A program made the translations under genes and the position numbers. The notes under the pieces are model-generated. The model was not told where the DNA came from, made no database searches, and saw only the letters and a list, made by a program, of their open reading frames with translations. 64,000 nucleotides of DNA. Origin: Amycolatopsis acididurans (GTDB lineage: Bacteria; Actinomycetota; Actinomycetes; Mycobacteriales; Pseudonocardiaceae). Positions 8,251-17,962 of this stretch are shown piece by piece (position 1 is the first letter of the stretch; each line of letters begins with the position of its first letter). The stretch spans positions 124,001 through 188,000 of the forward strand of contig NZ_JAAXLS010000002.1 of assembly GCF_012328925.1 (NCBI RefSeq), in the 5' to 3' direction.

Positions 8251-9776
8251 GCGAGCAGCTCCTCGATCCGCGCATGGGTCTTCGGCCCGAGGAACTGCTC
8301 CAGCGCGCCGGTCAGCTCGTGCCGGGACTCGTGCTGCTGCCTGACGAACCTGGCCAGCAGCTCACCCATCGCCAGCAACGTCGCGGCAGGGGGGCGGTGC
8401 TTGCTCTCGAGCATGTCCTTGGCGTACACGCGAAGCTTGTCCGACTGCACTTCGCCGTCCTGGAACGCGCCCAGCACGTCCTGCAGCCGCTTGAGGTCCT
8501 TGAGCACGGCCCGGAAGGTCTCCGGCGGGCACAGCGGCTTGAACACCTCCAGCACGTACCGCAGCTCCTTGCACCGCTTGCGCAGCTCGTGCACGTGCTC
8601 GGCCGGCGACTCGGGGGTGATGGCGCGCGCCTTGCGGTCCACCCGCTTGGCGACCTGCCCGATCCGTTCCGCGGCGAGCTGCCGTGCGGTGACCGGCGAG
8701 TCCCCGTTCTCGATCACCTCGCGCAGCGCGTCGCGCCAGCCGTCGAGCATGCGCGTGAAGCCCTTCGACCGAAGACCACGAACCAGAGCCCGGCGTTCAC
8801 GGGCGAGTTCCTCGCGCAGATGCTCGCCGAACGGGTCCAGATCGCCGGGCTCGCCGACGGTGATGCTGCGGGCGAGGTCGTCCAGTTCCAGCAGGTACAC
8901 GTCGAGGTCACGAGTGGGCGTGGTGAGGTCGCCGACCGACTTGAAGCGGGGCGCGTAGCGTTGCGCCAGTCGCGGGGGCAGCAGATCGCCACAGATCTTG
9001 AGCAGCGAACGGGTGCGGCGCACGGCGACGCGCAGGTCGTGCAGGAACTCCGTGTCGACGTCGTCGATCGTGCCCTGGAGGTTGTCCCGGATGGCGTCGG
9101 CGAAACCGAGCAGCGCGGTGGCCACGGCGACGTCGGCGGGCATCCCGGGCGTGATCACCGGTTTGGCCGCGCTCTCGCTCAGCCCGGTGGCGTGCAGCAG
9201 GTCCTCGTACAGGCTGCCGTCGGCGGGTGCGAAACCCTCGGTGCGGAGCAGGACACGGGCGACCCGTTCGGCGTCGCCTGCATAGCCACGCAGCGGGCGC
9301 ACGGTGACGCGGGTCAGCGGTTCGGTCTTGGCCGGTTCGACGCCCGTGGCCTCGGTCCACTCGATGCGGGCGACGGTTTTGCCGTCCTCGTTGAGTACCG
9401 CGACCTCGCTGGTGACGGTGCGGGTGCGCACCTTCGGCGCCACTGCCCGGATCCACATCGCCTCGGCCACGCCGTCGCGCACCGGACCCGGTGCGAGGTG
9501 CTCGATCCTGGCGGGCCAGCTGGTCCGGGAGGCGGGCTTTTCGGTGCGGGGCGCGGCGTTGCCGTCGAGTATCAACGCGTCGCCCTCGTGGCTGAGCACG
9601 AGGCCACGGCGGCGCAGCCGCCAGTCCACTGTGTCCAGATAGGCCGAGGTGTGCACCCGGCGTGGCCCGGCGGACAGTTCGTAGCGGCGGGTGAGCGGTG
9701 CGAGGCACTTCAGCACCGGCCCCGGCTCGGCGCGCGTCGGCCGGCCTTGCCACAGCAGGTTCAGCGAGGTCGGCAC
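8247..9776 (-). CDS. CYTH/CHAD domain protein
   Basis: About 509 aa. The N-terminal 200 residues look like a diverged CYTH (triphosphate tunnel) domain, and residues about 205-500 form a CHAD domain with its repeated His-rich helices (HDLRVAVRRTRSLLK, HELRKRCKELRYVLE). CHAD domains bind inorganic polyphosphate and locate to polyphosphate granules; CYTH domains bind or cleave triphosphate. The start is uncertain: GTG 9776 has GGAAG upstream, with GTG 9785 and TTG 9791 as alternatives. It is the first gene of a two-gene operon with the ParA-like ATPase. It acts in the cytoplasm; enzymatic activity is not certain because the CYTH ExExK motif is not obvious. Confidence 0.82.
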   Translation of the reverse strand: MPTSLNLLWQGRPTRAEPGPVLKCLAPLTRRYELSAGPRRVHTSAYLDTVDWRLRRRGLVLSHEGDALILDGNAAPRTEKPASRTSWPARIEHLAPGPVRDGVAEAMWIRAVAPKVRTRTVTSEVAVLNEDGKTVARIEWTEATGVEPAKTEPLTRVTVRPLRGYAGDAERVARVLLRTEGFAPADGSLYEDLLHATGLSESAAKPVITPGMPADVAVATALLGFADAIRDNLQGTIDDVDTEFLHDLRVAVRRTRSLLKICGDLLPPRLAQRYAPRFKSVGDLTTPTRDLDVYLLELDDLARSITVGEPGDLDPFGEHLREELARERRALVRGLRSKGFTRMLDGWRDALREVIENGDSPVTARQLAAERIGQVAKRVDRKARAITPESPAEHVHELRKRCKELRYVLEVFKPLCPPETFRAVLKDLKRLQDVLGAFQDGEVQSDKLRVYAKDMLESKHRPPAATLLAMGELLARFVRQQHESRHELTGALEQFLGPKTHARIEELLA

Positions 9777-9883
9777 GGGCGGCACTTCCAACGATCAAGG
9801 ACAGGGGACGAGCCGCAGTATAGTTCACACAACGGCGCTCTCTCGTTCGCCTGGCGTTCACCTGTTCGTGTCGCCGACTATGT

Positions 9884-12604
9884 TCAGTCGGTTTTCCCTT
9901 GTGCCGCAACCACTTCGTCAGCGGAGAGGGTTTTCTCCCTGGCCCGTACGGCGAGGCCGAGCTGACGGCCGAGTTCGGTGTAGGCGGTGAACTTGCCGTC
10001 GTTGAAGAACTGGTCGCCGGTGCTGTCGTGCGGGAACTCCGGGTTGTGCGCGGCGTAGGACAGCAGTGGGTAGGGCAGATCCCGCCACAGCAGCGTCCTG
10101 GCCACGATCAGCAGCCCGGTGCGCCGCTGCTCCGGCAGCCCGCTTTCCGGCGGGTAGTGGATGTCGCCGACGATCACCGGGTCTCGTGCCAGCCGGGGAT
10201 TGAGCACGCTCAGCTGTCGTTGCGGTTCCAGCGGGTCCGCGGTGCCGGGCTCGGCGGTCCACGGGTCGCGCAGCACGACGCGCACGCCCAGTTCCTGTTC
10301 GGCGAGCGCGAGCGTGTAGGCGAGACTGCTCGCGGTCGGCGGTGCGTCGGAGCTGACGTCGATGGCGTAGATGCGCTCGCAGCGGCGCCGCAGCAGCTCG
10401 ACGAGTCCGAGGTTGTCGTAGTGCCCGCCGTCGGTGATGTGCAGCAGCCGGTCGTGATGCGCGTGCAACCCGAACACCTCGCGCCACAGATACGGCAGCC
10501 GCCGCGCGTGCGGCAGGCGTGGGTAGGCCCAGCCCTTGCCGGGCGTGGCGAGCACGAACGCCGGATTGGGCAGCCACGCACCCAGCCGGGCGCCGGAGAC
10601 CGCGAGCAGCACCTGGAACCAGCGTGCCGCCCGGCCCATCGCCGACGCGAACGCCGCGCCGCTGACCGCGACCGCGCCCTGCACGGTCAGATCACGCTGG
10701 AACCGGCGAGGCACCGCGCGCTCCAGTTCCGCCGTGCGCATCCAGCCCACGTCCGGACCGCCGATCCAGTCCCCGCTCATGGTGAACGACACGGCGTTGA
10801 GCCCTGGTGGTGTGCGGCCCTCGCCGGTGAGGTTGGCCGCGGCGGCGAAGATCACCTGCGGGAAGCCGGGCACCCGTGAGGCATACCGGGACAGGCTCGT
10901 GCGCTCGTCCGGCGGGTACGGCGCCGCGTAGTTCGTGCCGTCGCGGGATATCCGCCGCACCGCGAAGGTGCGCGCCACCCGCTCGCGGTAGAACGGGTGC
11001 AGGCTCAGCGAGGTCTCGTCGAGCAGGCCGCCGACGATCACCAGCAGCACGCCTGCCCCGGCGGCGGTCCACAGCGCGGCCGCGTCCCCGCGCGCGCCGA
11101 TCATCAGCACGAACAGCAGCAGCCATGCCAGTCCGAGGATCACGGTCGTGACGATGACGAGGATCCGCTGCAGCAGGCTGCTCGGCACGGCGGCGGTGAT
11201 CCCACCGTCCTTTCCGGACTGACCGAGCAGCGTTCGCTTGCGCCACAGGATCGACGCCAGCGAGGAGAGATAGCTCAGTAGTACCGCGCCGACCGGGCTG
11301 CCGATGCGCACGCCGGAACCGGTCGTGGCCAGCAGCGCGTAGGCGAGCCAGACGAGCACGGGCAGCGCGATCGCCAGCACGGTGACGACCGCGGCGATCA
11401 GCGCGAGCCGATGACCGAGGCGTGCCGCGATGCCGCGCATCTGCCGCCATGACAGAGGCAACGTGCGGCTGGACAATGCGGCCGCGAGCGCCAGGGCCGC
11501 CGTGACACCCGCCGCGAGCAGCGCGCCGGCTCGCGGTTCGGGGAAGTCGCCCGCCGACTGCGGGAACGCGATGACCGGCACGCGCTGGTACAGCCACCCG
11601 GCCAGCACACCGGCGACGATCGCCGGTGAGAACAACGCGATCAGCGACAGCACCAGCCCCCGGGCGAGCACGCCGAACGCGGTGAGCGTCTCCGGGATCG
11701 AGTCGGCGAGGTAGCTGACATGCCTGCGGACGTGGTCCTCTTCGACGCTGCCGTGCTCGTAGGCGTCGGCCGGTGTGGCCGGCGAGCGGTCTCCCGCGGC
11801 GGTCGTGAGCACCTGCTGCAGCGCGCCGGCGGTGAAGCCGCCGCCGGAGACCGACACCAGGTAGCGGGCGCCGAGCAGCTGCTCGCGCAGCGTCTGCAAT
11901 GCGCCCATCGCGACGCTGGCCGCCCGGATCCCGCCGCCGGACAAGCAGAATCCGACGCCGCCACCAGTGTTGCCGTCCGGCAGCGAGAAACCGCGGCTCC
12001 ACCGGTCCTGAGACCTCGGCGTGCCGGCGGACTCGGGGAAGTCGCAGTCCTCCAGCGGCGCGGCGGGCACGCCCTCGACCCCGGCCCGCTCGCGGATCGT
12101 GCAGCGCCACAACGTGGTGGCCAGGCCGTAGGTGGCGGTCAGCCCGGCGGGCAGCAGGGCGCTGAACTTGACGATCGCCGCGGCGGCGGCGCAGTGCAGC
12201 AGCCACGGCGACGGTGCCGAGGTCGCGGCGAGCAGCAGCACGTTCTCCACGACCTCGGAGAGGATGACCACGACCGCGGCGATCCGCGCGAAGCGGGTCA
12301 GCTCCAGCGTTCGCGGCGTCCACGAAACCCACACCGCGGCCGTGGTGCCGAGCAGCAGCGCGAGTCCGTAACCCGCGACGAGCACGAAATCCCACCACAG
12401 CGCGGCCGCCGTACCCGGAGGCAACGGCGTCGGCTGCGCGGCGCCGCCGAGCTGGATGCCGATGATGCCGACGTGCGGCGCGAACAGCAGATACAGCGCC
12501 GGCCCCGCGGCGGCCGCGATGATCGCCACGGCCACCGTCGCCGCCGCACCCCGTCTGCCCGGCCGGTTTTCGGCAGGCCGGAGCAGTGCGGAGCGGTTTC
12601 CCAT
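9884..12604 (-). CDS. Large membrane-anchored patatin-like phospholipase
   Basis: 906-aa protein. Hydrophobic segments at about 21-41, 70-96, 107-128 and 135-165 precede a patatin core: oxyanion loop LSGGGIRAAS (about 222-230), nucleophile Ser253 in SVSGGGF, and catalytic Asp in TDGGHYDNLGLVELL near residue 715. Several more membrane helices (about 305-500) are inserted between nucleophile and Asp halves, which is unusual. Predicted activity is acyl hydrolysis of membrane lipids. The ATG at 12604 has GGGGAGG at good spacing. A small inverted repeat (GTGTG/CACAC, 12636-12649) lies upstream. It follows the glycosidase gene on the same strand. Confidence 0.8.
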   Translation of the reverse strand: MGNRSALLRPAENRPGRRGAAATVAVAIIAAAAGPALYLLFAPHVGIIGIQLGGAAQPTPLPPGTAAALWWDFVLVAGYGLALLLGTTAAVWVSWTPRTLELTRFARIAAVVVILSEVVENVLLLAATSAPSPWLLHCAAAAAIVKFSALLPAGLTATYGLATTLWRCTIRERAGVEGVPAAPLEDCDFPESAGTPRSQDRWSRGFSLPDGNTGGGVGFCLSGGGIRAASVAMGALQTLREQLLGARYLVSVSGGGFTAGALQQVLTTAAGDRSPATPADAYEHGSVEEDHVRRHVSYLADSIPETLTAFGVLARGLVLSLIALFSPAIVAGVLAGWLYQRVPVIAFPQSAGDFPEPRAGALLAAGVTAALALAAALSSRTLPLSWRQMRGIAARLGHRLALIAAVVTVLAIALPVLVWLAYALLATTGSGVRIGSPVGAVLLSYLSSLASILWRKRTLLGQSGKDGGITAAVPSSLLQRILVIVTTVILGLAWLLLFVLMIGARGDAAALWTAAGAGVLLVIVGGLLDETSLSLHPFYRERVARTFAVRRISRDGTNYAAPYPPDERTSLSRYASRVPGFPQVIFAAAANLTGEGRTPPGLNAVSFTMSGDWIGGPDVGWMRTAELERAVPRRFQRDLTVQGAVAVSGAAFASAMGRAARWFQVLLAVSGARLGAWLPNPAFVLATPGKGWAYPRLPHARRLPYLWREVFGLHAHHDRLLHITDGGHYDNLGLVELLRRRCERIYAIDVSSDAPPTASSLAYTLALAEQELGVRVVLRDPWTAEPGTADPLEPQRQLSVLNPRLARDPVIVGDIHYPPESGLPEQRRTGLLIVARTLLWRDLPYPLLSYAAHNPEFPHDSTGDQFFNDGKFTAYTELGRQLGLAVRAREKTLSADEVVAAQGKTD

Positions 12605-12673
12605 CAGGCCTCCCCAGTTCGTGAACCGTCCGGAAGTGTGGCGTCACACCTCGACGCTGTAAAGGGCCGGCCG

Positions 12674-13771
12674 CTAACAGGACTGCTTGGCGGGCAGCAC
12701 TCTGGACAGCGCGTCGGTCACGCGGGACTGCGGCAGCTCGCCGTCGGCCAGCGCCTTCTCCAGCCGGTCCAGCACCGGCGTGACGTCGCCGCCCGAGGAC
12801 CACAGGGCCTGATCCGCGCCCGCGAGCAGGGCGCGCAGCACGGCGTCGGGCAGGGGATAGGACGAGGTGATCGCGCGCATCGCGCCGAGATCGTCGGTGA
12901 TCACCGGGCCGGTGAACCGGTAGTCCCCGCGGAGCAGCCGGTACGCCTCGGGCGCGATGGACGCGGGCGTCGCACCGGTGAGGCCGGGCACCGACAGGTG
13001 GCCGACCATCACCGACACCGGTCCGAACTCGCCGATCGATTCGTACGGCCGCAGATCCCGCGTGCGCAGCTGGTCCAGGGGGGCGGTGGTGACCCGGCCC
13101 TCGTGGGAGTCGCCCTGTGCCTCGCCGTGGCCGGGGAAGTGCTTGAGCACCGGTTCGATCCCGGCGTCGCGCAGGCCGGTGGCGAACGCGAGTCCGTAGG
13201 CGCGCGCCACCGCCGGGTCGGCGCTGAACGAGCGATCGCCGATCGGTCCGTGGTCGGGCTGCGCGCTGACGTCGAGGCTGGGGGCGAAGTCGACGGTGAC
13301 GCCGCGGGCACGCAGTTGTTCCCCACGCTGCCGGGCGAGGTCGTGCACCTGGCCGGGGGTCATCGTCGCGGCCATCTTCCTGGCGCTGGGGATCGGCCCG
13401 TCGAGTTCGTCGATGCGCTGGACGCGCCCGCCTTCCTCGTCCACCGCGACCGAGACCTGCCAGTGCGCGGCCTGCCGCACCCGGTCGAGCGCGCCGTCAC
13501 GCAGCAGCTCGGTGGCGTCGCCGCCGACGAAGATGCCGCCCACCTGCTGGTCGCGGACGAGCGCGGCGGCGCCGCCGGGATCGGCGGCATCCACGCCGAC
13601 GACGAGCAGCTGCGCGAGCTTCTGCCGCGGGCTCATCTGCGACTCGACGGCGGCGCACGGCGAGACCGCGGGCGTGCCGGGGGCCGGAAGCGCGGTACCC
13701 GGCTGCGGGGCGCTGCCGCATCCGGCGACGGACACGACGGCCAGGGCGAGCGCGCAGGCGTGAAACTTCAT
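12674..13771 (-). CDS. Family 3 glycoside hydrolase lipoprotein (NagZ/LpqI-like)
   Basis: 365-aa secreted lipoprotein. The start chosen gives a signal peptide MKFHACALALAVVSVAGC with lipobox VAGC, then a linker and a GH3 N-terminal barrel. Motifs: KHFPGHGEAQGDSHEG (the His/Asp general acid-base loop typical of NagZ) and the nucleophile Asp in VITDDLGAM. Beta-N-acetylglucosaminidases of this type trim peptidoglycan fragments during wall recycling. It sits downstream of the conservon on the same strand, with a 40-bp gap to it. Confidence 0.87.
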   Translation of the reverse strand: MKFHACALALAVVSVAGCGSAPQPGTALPAPGTPAVSPCAAVESQMSPRQKLAQLLVVGVDAADPGGAAALVRDQQVGGIFVGGDATELLRDGALDRVRQAAHWQVSVAVDEEGGRVQRIDELDGPIPSARKMAATMTPGQVHDLARQRGEQLRARGVTVDFAPSLDVSAQPDHGPIGDRSFSADPAVARAYGLAFATGLRDAGIEPVLKHFPGHGEAQGDSHEGRVTTAPLDQLRTRDLRPYESIGEFGPVSVMVGHLSVPGLTGATPASIAPEAYRLLRGDYRFTGPVITDDLGAMRAITSSYPLPDAVLRALLAGADQALWSSGGDVTPVLDRLEKALADGELPQSRVTDALSRVLPAKQSC

Positions 13772-13811
13772 CGGCTCCAACGGGTCGTACCGGGCGAACG
13801 GCACGTGGAGT

Positions 13812-14432
13812 CTAGTGGGTGCGGGCGAGGTCCCTGCCGGTGCGCATGACGTGCTGGATCAGGGTCATGAGGACCTGTTTGGTGGACTCCTTGTCCCGGG
13901 CGTCGCACAGCAGCACCGGCACCTGCGGGTCCACCTCCAGCGCGGAGCGCACCTCCTCGGTGCCGTAGCGGTAGGCGTGGTCGAAGCAGTTGACCCCGAC
14001 GACGAAGGGCAGGCCGCGGCGTTCGAAGAAGTCCAGCGCCGGGAAACAGCTCTCCAGCCGCCGGGTGTCGGCGAGCACGACCGCGCCGAGCGCGCCGATC
14101 GCCAGTTCGTCCCACATGAACCAGAACCGGTCCTGACCCGGTGTGCCGAACAGGTACAGGATCAGCTCGGGGTTGATCGTGATGCGGCCGAAGTCGAGCG
14201 CGACCGTCGTGGTGGTCTTGTGTTCCACCCCGGTGAGGTCGTCGACCGAGGCCGACGCCGCGGTGAGTGCTTCCTCGGTGTGCAGCGGCGGGACCTCGCT
14301 GACCGAGCCGACCATGGTGGTCTTGCCCACGCCGAAACCGCCCGCGATCAGCAGTTTGAGCGTGGTCGCGGACAGGTTGCGCCGCGGTGGGCCGCCACGC
14401 TGGGCGGGGTGGTCAAAGTTTCCGGATGCCAT
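13812..14432 (-). CDS. cvnD: Conservon GTPase (CvnD-type)
   Basis: 206-aa small GTPase-like protein: P-loop GGFGVGKTTMVGSVSE (about residues 31-46), switch TTTTVALDFGRI, G3 motif LFGTPGQDRF, and a NCFD motif in place of NKxD. CvnD proteins are the last member of actinomycete conservons and act with the CvnA sensor kinase in a G-protein-like membrane complex that regulates development or metabolism. Its start overlaps the DUF742 gene by 20 bp. Confidence 0.92.
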   Translation of the reverse strand: MASGNFDHPAQRGGPPRRNLSATTLKLLIAGGFGVGKTTMVGSVSEVPPLHTEEALTAASASVDDLTGVEHKTTTTVALDFGRITINPELILYLFGTPGQDRFWFMWDELAIGALGAVVLADTRRLESCFPALDFFERRGLPFVVGVNCFDHAYRYGTEEVRSALEVDPQVPVLLCDARDKESTKQVLMTLIQHVMRTGRDLARTH

Positions 14433-14784
14433 CGAGAACCGCCTGGAGTATCCGTTCGTCTGGGGCCGCGGTCACGGGTTGCGAGCTGCGGAAGATGACG
14501 TGCTGCTGTTCGATCAGATCCGACAGCAGCACCTTGACCACCGGCAGTGGCAGCTCGAGGTACGCGGCGACCTCCGCGACCGACAGCGGCTGCTGGCACA
14601 GCCGGACGACCCGCGCGTACTCGGGCGAGAGCTGCGCCGCCTGCGCACTCGAGGTCATCGCGACAACGAGCGTGAGCAGGTCGAGCCCGAACGTGTCCGT
14701 CCTGGTCCGGCCGCCGGTGACCGTATAAGGGCGGATCAGCGGCCCGGCGGCGTCGTCGAACCACGACTCGTCCCGCGCGCTCAT
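14413..14784 (-). CDS. cvnC: DUF742 protein (CvnC-type)
   Basis: 123-aa DUF742 protein with the family landmarks LIRPYTVTGGRTRTD near the N-terminus and a winged-helix-like C-terminal part (LSVAEVAAYLELPLPVVKVLLSDL). In conservons this protein interacts with the other Cvn components. It overlaps cvnB by 4 bp upstream and cvnD by 20 bp downstream, showing tight translational coupling. Confidence 0.92.
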   Translation of the reverse strand: MSARDESWFDDAAGPLIRPYTVTGGRTRTDTFGLDLLTLVVAMTSSAQAAQLSPEYARVVRLCQQPLSVAEVAAYLELPLPVVKVLLSDLIEQQHVIFRSSQPVTAAPDERILQAVLDGIRKL

Positions 14785-15191
14785 GGCGAAGTGTGCTCAA
14801 CCCTCGGTGCGGCACTCAGCGCGGCGCCGACCCGTTTGACCATCATGTTCATCGCGTAGGCGACCAGACCCATGTCGGCCTCCTCGCTGGTGAGCAGCGC
14901 GAGGCAGGCGCCCTGGCCGGCCGCGGTGACGAACAGGAACGCGTGGTCCATCTCGACCACGGTCTGCCGCACGCGGCCGCCGCCGAAGTGCCGTCCGGTG
15001 CCCTTGGCCAGGCTCTGGAACGCCGACGCGACCGCGGAGAGGTGCTCGCCGTCTTCCTCGGTGAGGTTGGTGGACCGCCCGATGAGCAACCCGTCCGCGG
15101 ACAGCACCACGGCGCGGTCGGCCCCCGACACCTGCTGCAGCAGGTCGTCGAGCAACCAGTCCAGTTCGTTGACGCCCGGATTGGTCATCAT
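14781..15191 (-). CDS. cvnB: Roadblock/LC7 domain protein (CvnB-type)
   Basis: 136-aa roadblock/LC7 protein (LDWLLDDLLQQVSGADRAVV, then VVLSADGLLIG). Such proteins regulate the partner small GTPase, much as MglB regulates MglA. Two consecutive ATG codons are possible starts; the first overlaps the kinase stop as ATGA. It is the second gene of the conservon operon. Confidence 0.92.
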   Translation of the reverse strand: MMTNPGVNELDWLLDDLLQQVSGADRAVVLSADGLLIGRSTNLTEEDGEHLSAVASAFQSLAKGTGRHFGGGRVRQTVVEMDHAFLFVTAAGQGACLALLTSEEADMGLVAYAMNMMVKRVGAALSAAPRVEHTSP

Positions 15192-17695
15192 CTGCGCTCC
15201 CCAAAGAAGTCGGTGGCTGCGAGGTCCTGGGCACGGGCGCGGCGCGTTCCCTGCTGGAACGCCGAAAGCCGGCTGCGGGCCTGCTCCGGGTCGTCCTCGG
15301 CGGCCGTCTCGGCCGGGTCGTTCGCGAGCGGCTCGCTGGTCATCAGTTGTGGGGCCAGGTTCTGCTGCCGGCGGCGGCGGGGCAGCGGCGGCCGGTCACC
15401 CGACATCGGGCTCGGTCCCGCCGGAGGCTGGGGCGGGCGCATGTCCTGGGGCGGCCGGGTGTCGTGCGGCCGGGTGTCCTGAGGCGGGCGCGAGCCCTGC
15501 GGGGAACGCGGCTGCGGGTGCGCCGGGCGGAACAGGTCGATCCGGGTATCCGCCTCGGGCAGCGGCGCGATGTCCGGCAGCACGCCGTTGTCGTGCAGAA
15601 CCCCGTTGTGCCGCCCGGTTTCCCCGGGGGCCGGCACCGGCTGCGGCCGCCGCACCGGCAGGCTCGGATGCCCGGTGCCCGGTCCCTGCGCCGGCACCGA
15701 CGGTGCGGGCGCCTCCGGCGGCTCGGTCACCTCCTCGGGCAGCGGGGTCAGCAGTTCGGACCGCACCAGCACGATCGCGCGGGTGCCGCCGTAGGCCGAG
15801 GGCCGCAGCGTCACCTTGATCCCGTGACGGGAGGCCAGCCGCGCGACCACGAACAGGCCCAGCCGCGGTTCGCTGGACAGTGCCATCACGCTGAAGTCCG
15901 GCGGGTTGCGCAACATCTCGTTGAGCTCGTCGGCCTGCTCCGGTTCGATGCCCAGCCCCTGGTCCTCGATCTCCACGACGGCACCGCGGCCGACCAGATC
16001 GCCCCACACGTCGACCCTGGACTTGGGCGGGGAGAACGAGGTCGCGTTGTCGAGCAGCTCCGCGAGCAGGTGGATGAGGTCGCCGACGACCGGGCCTGCC
16101 ACGGCGATCGAGGGCATCCTGCCGACCGTGACGCGGGTGTAGTCCTCGGTCTCGCCGGTGGCGCCGCGGATGAGGTCGGCCAGCGCGACCGGGTTGCGCC
16201 ACTGCCTGCCGGGACGCTCGCCGCCGAGGATGATCAGGTTCTCGGCGTTGCGGCGGGCGCGGGTGGACAGGTGGTCCAGCTTGAACAGCAGATCCAGCTG
16301 GTCGGGGTCCTCCTGCTTGCGCTCGGCCTCGTCCAGTGCCTTGAGCTGCCGGTGCACGAGCACCTGGCTGCGGTGCGCGATGTTGAGGAACACCTTGCTC
16401 GTGCCCTCGCGGGTCTTGGCCTCGTCCACGGCGGCCGCGACGGCGGTCTGCTGCGCCTTGTTGAACGCCTCGGCGACCTGGCCGATCTCGTCCTCGCCGT
16501 GGTCGAGCAGCGCCATCTCGGTCTCGAGGTCGACCTCCTCGCCGCTGCGCACCCGGCGCACCAGCTCGGGCAGCTGGGTCTCGGCCTTGTCCAGGGTGTC
16601 CTCGCGCAGCGCCGTCAGCCGCCGGATCAGCTTGCTCGACATCCGCCAGGCGAAGACCGAGACGCCGATCCCGACCAGCAGCGCGGCCACCCCGGCGATG
16701 ATCGCGGTGACCAGCCGCTGGTTACCCGCGTCGATCTCGGTGTTGGTCGCGTTGGTGCTCTGCTCGATGTAGAGGTTCATCAGCTGGCCCGCGACCTGCG
16801 TGGCCGCGTTACGCCATTGCTGCTGTGCGACCGGCACCGTGTTGTGCTCGCCGTTGAGGACGGCGTTTTCGACGGTGCTCAGCGTCGCCCACGCCGGGCT
16901 GGCCTTGAGTGCCTCGTACTTCTCGCGGACCGACGGGATCATTTCCCGGATCTGGCCGTCGAAGGCCGAGTGGTAGGCGCCGATCGCGGCGACGTAGGCG
17001 TTGAACTCGTCGTTGCGCAGGCCCCCGCCGGCGAACGCGGCGGCGGCGATCGCGTCACCGCGCGCCATCGCGTCGGCCCCGGAGAACAGCGGCATCGCGG
17101 TGACCCGCAGGTAGGCCGACTCCGCGTCGGGCGAGCCCTCGGCCACGCCGTTGAGTCCCTCGGTGTACTCGTCGATCAGGCCGTTGTAGACGTTGTAGGC
17201 GTCCATCGTGGTCGCCTGGCCCGCGTCGACCCTGGTGCGGAACGCAGGCAGCTGCGCCAGCGCGGCCGCGGTCCGGTCGATGCTCGCCTTGACCCGGTCC
17301 GGCGCCTGGTCGCGCAGGCCGGCGAGGTTCTGCGCCTGCGCCGCCGCCGTCGCGTCGGTCTTCGCCCTGGCCTGGACCAATTGGCTGTGCACCGTGCCGT
17401 GCGTGGCCAGATCGGTCAGCGTCAGCTGGCGTTCGGTGCGCACGGCGGCGAAGTACTGCGTGGCGATCGGCGCCGAGTCGTGCACCTTGGTGATGAACGA
17501 TCGCGCCGCGACGGCCTGGTACACCAGGTATCCGGTGAGCGCGACGCCGGAGACCAGCAGCGCGATGCTGGGCACGAAGGCGATGGTCAGTACCCGCGTC
17601 CGGATCGAAGCACGCCCGCTACCCGGTCCGATTATGTTCTTCAAGGCTCCTGAGGGCCTTCCCGCACTCGTGGTCAGATCTGAGGGCCCCCGCAC
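15188..17695 (-). CDS. cvnA: Conservon sensor histidine kinase (CvnA-type, NIT domain)
   Basis: 835-aa membrane kinase. A TM helix at about residues 36-60 is followed by an extracytoplasmic nitrate/nitrite-sensor-like (NIT) helical domain (about 60-310), a second TM helix (about 330-352), HAMP, a dimerisation region (NIAHRSQVLVHRQLKALDE) and a HATPase domain (LAELLDNATSFSPP N-box, EIEDQGLGIEP). The last 180 residues are a Pro-rich disordered tail, typical of CvnA. The phospho-acceptor region is atypical, as in other conservon kinases. GTG start; start position is moderately uncertain. First gene of cvnABCD. Confidence 0.9.
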   Translation of the reverse strand: MRGPSDLTTSAGRPSGALKNIIGPGSGRASIRTRVLTIAFVPSIALLVSGVALTGYLVYQAVAARSFITKVHDSAPIATQYFAAVRTERQLTLTDLATHGTVHSQLVQARAKTDATAAAQAQNLAGLRDQAPDRVKASIDRTAAALAQLPAFRTRVDAGQATTMDAYNVYNGLIDEYTEGLNGVAEGSPDAESAYLRVTAMPLFSGADAMARGDAIAAAAFAGGGLRNDEFNAYVAAIGAYHSAFDGQIREMIPSVREKYEALKASPAWATLSTVENAVLNGEHNTVPVAQQQWRNAATQVAGQLMNLYIEQSTNATNTEIDAGNQRLVTAIIAGVAALLVGIGVSVFAWRMSSKLIRRLTALREDTLDKAETQLPELVRRVRSGEEVDLETEMALLDHGEDEIGQVAEAFNKAQQTAVAAAVDEAKTREGTSKVFLNIAHRSQVLVHRQLKALDEAERKQEDPDQLDLLFKLDHLSTRARRNAENLIILGGERPGRQWRNPVALADLIRGATGETEDYTRVTVGRMPSIAVAGPVVGDLIHLLAELLDNATSFSPPKSRVDVWGDLVGRGAVVEIEDQGLGIEPEQADELNEMLRNPPDFSVMALSSEPRLGLFVVARLASRHGIKVTLRPSAYGGTRAIVLVRSELLTPLPEEVTEPPEAPAPSVPAQGPGTGHPSLPVRRPQPVPAPGETGRHNGVLHDNGVLPDIAPLPEADTRIDLFRPAHPQPRSPQGSRPPQDTRPHDTRPPQDMRPPQPPAGPSPMSGDRPPLPRRRRQQNLAPQLMTSEPLANDPAETAAEDDPEQARSRLSAFQQGTRRARAQDLAATDFFGERR

Positions 17696-17962
17696 CCCAC
17701 CGGTACCGCGCCGGAAAAAGCCGGGTGGCCCCGCCAGCGCTTCCGCAGATTATTCATGTGCCAACTGTGAGTCAACTTCATGTTCTGGTTCATCCGAATG
17801 TGGCACTTGACACCCACAGGTGACAAATTTCCAACCATCGAGAGATCGCCACCAGACGATGGATTCACCGTGCGATCTTGGCCCCAGGCAACGAAAAACG
17901 GGCGCTCGGCGTGGCGGGCACGCTCAGTAGCCGCGCACGCGCGCGATCGCGTCGAGACGGGG
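17696..17962 (-). promoter_or_regulatory. Upstream region of the conservon operon
   Basis: This 267-bp gap is clearly more AT-rich than its surroundings. It contains an imperfect direct repeat (ATGTGCCAACTGTGAG and ATGTGGCACTTGACAC, near 17756 and 17799). A TTGTCA hexamer on the minus strand (17821-17826) could be a -35 element, but no convincing -10 follows. No gene was seen here; it most likely carries the cvnA promoter. Confidence 0.35.

Noticed and set aside
15347-17653. Long open frame antisense to the conservon kinase
   Set aside because: High-GC codon bias in the kinase creates long antisense frames; composition is Arg/Gly-rich with no domain.
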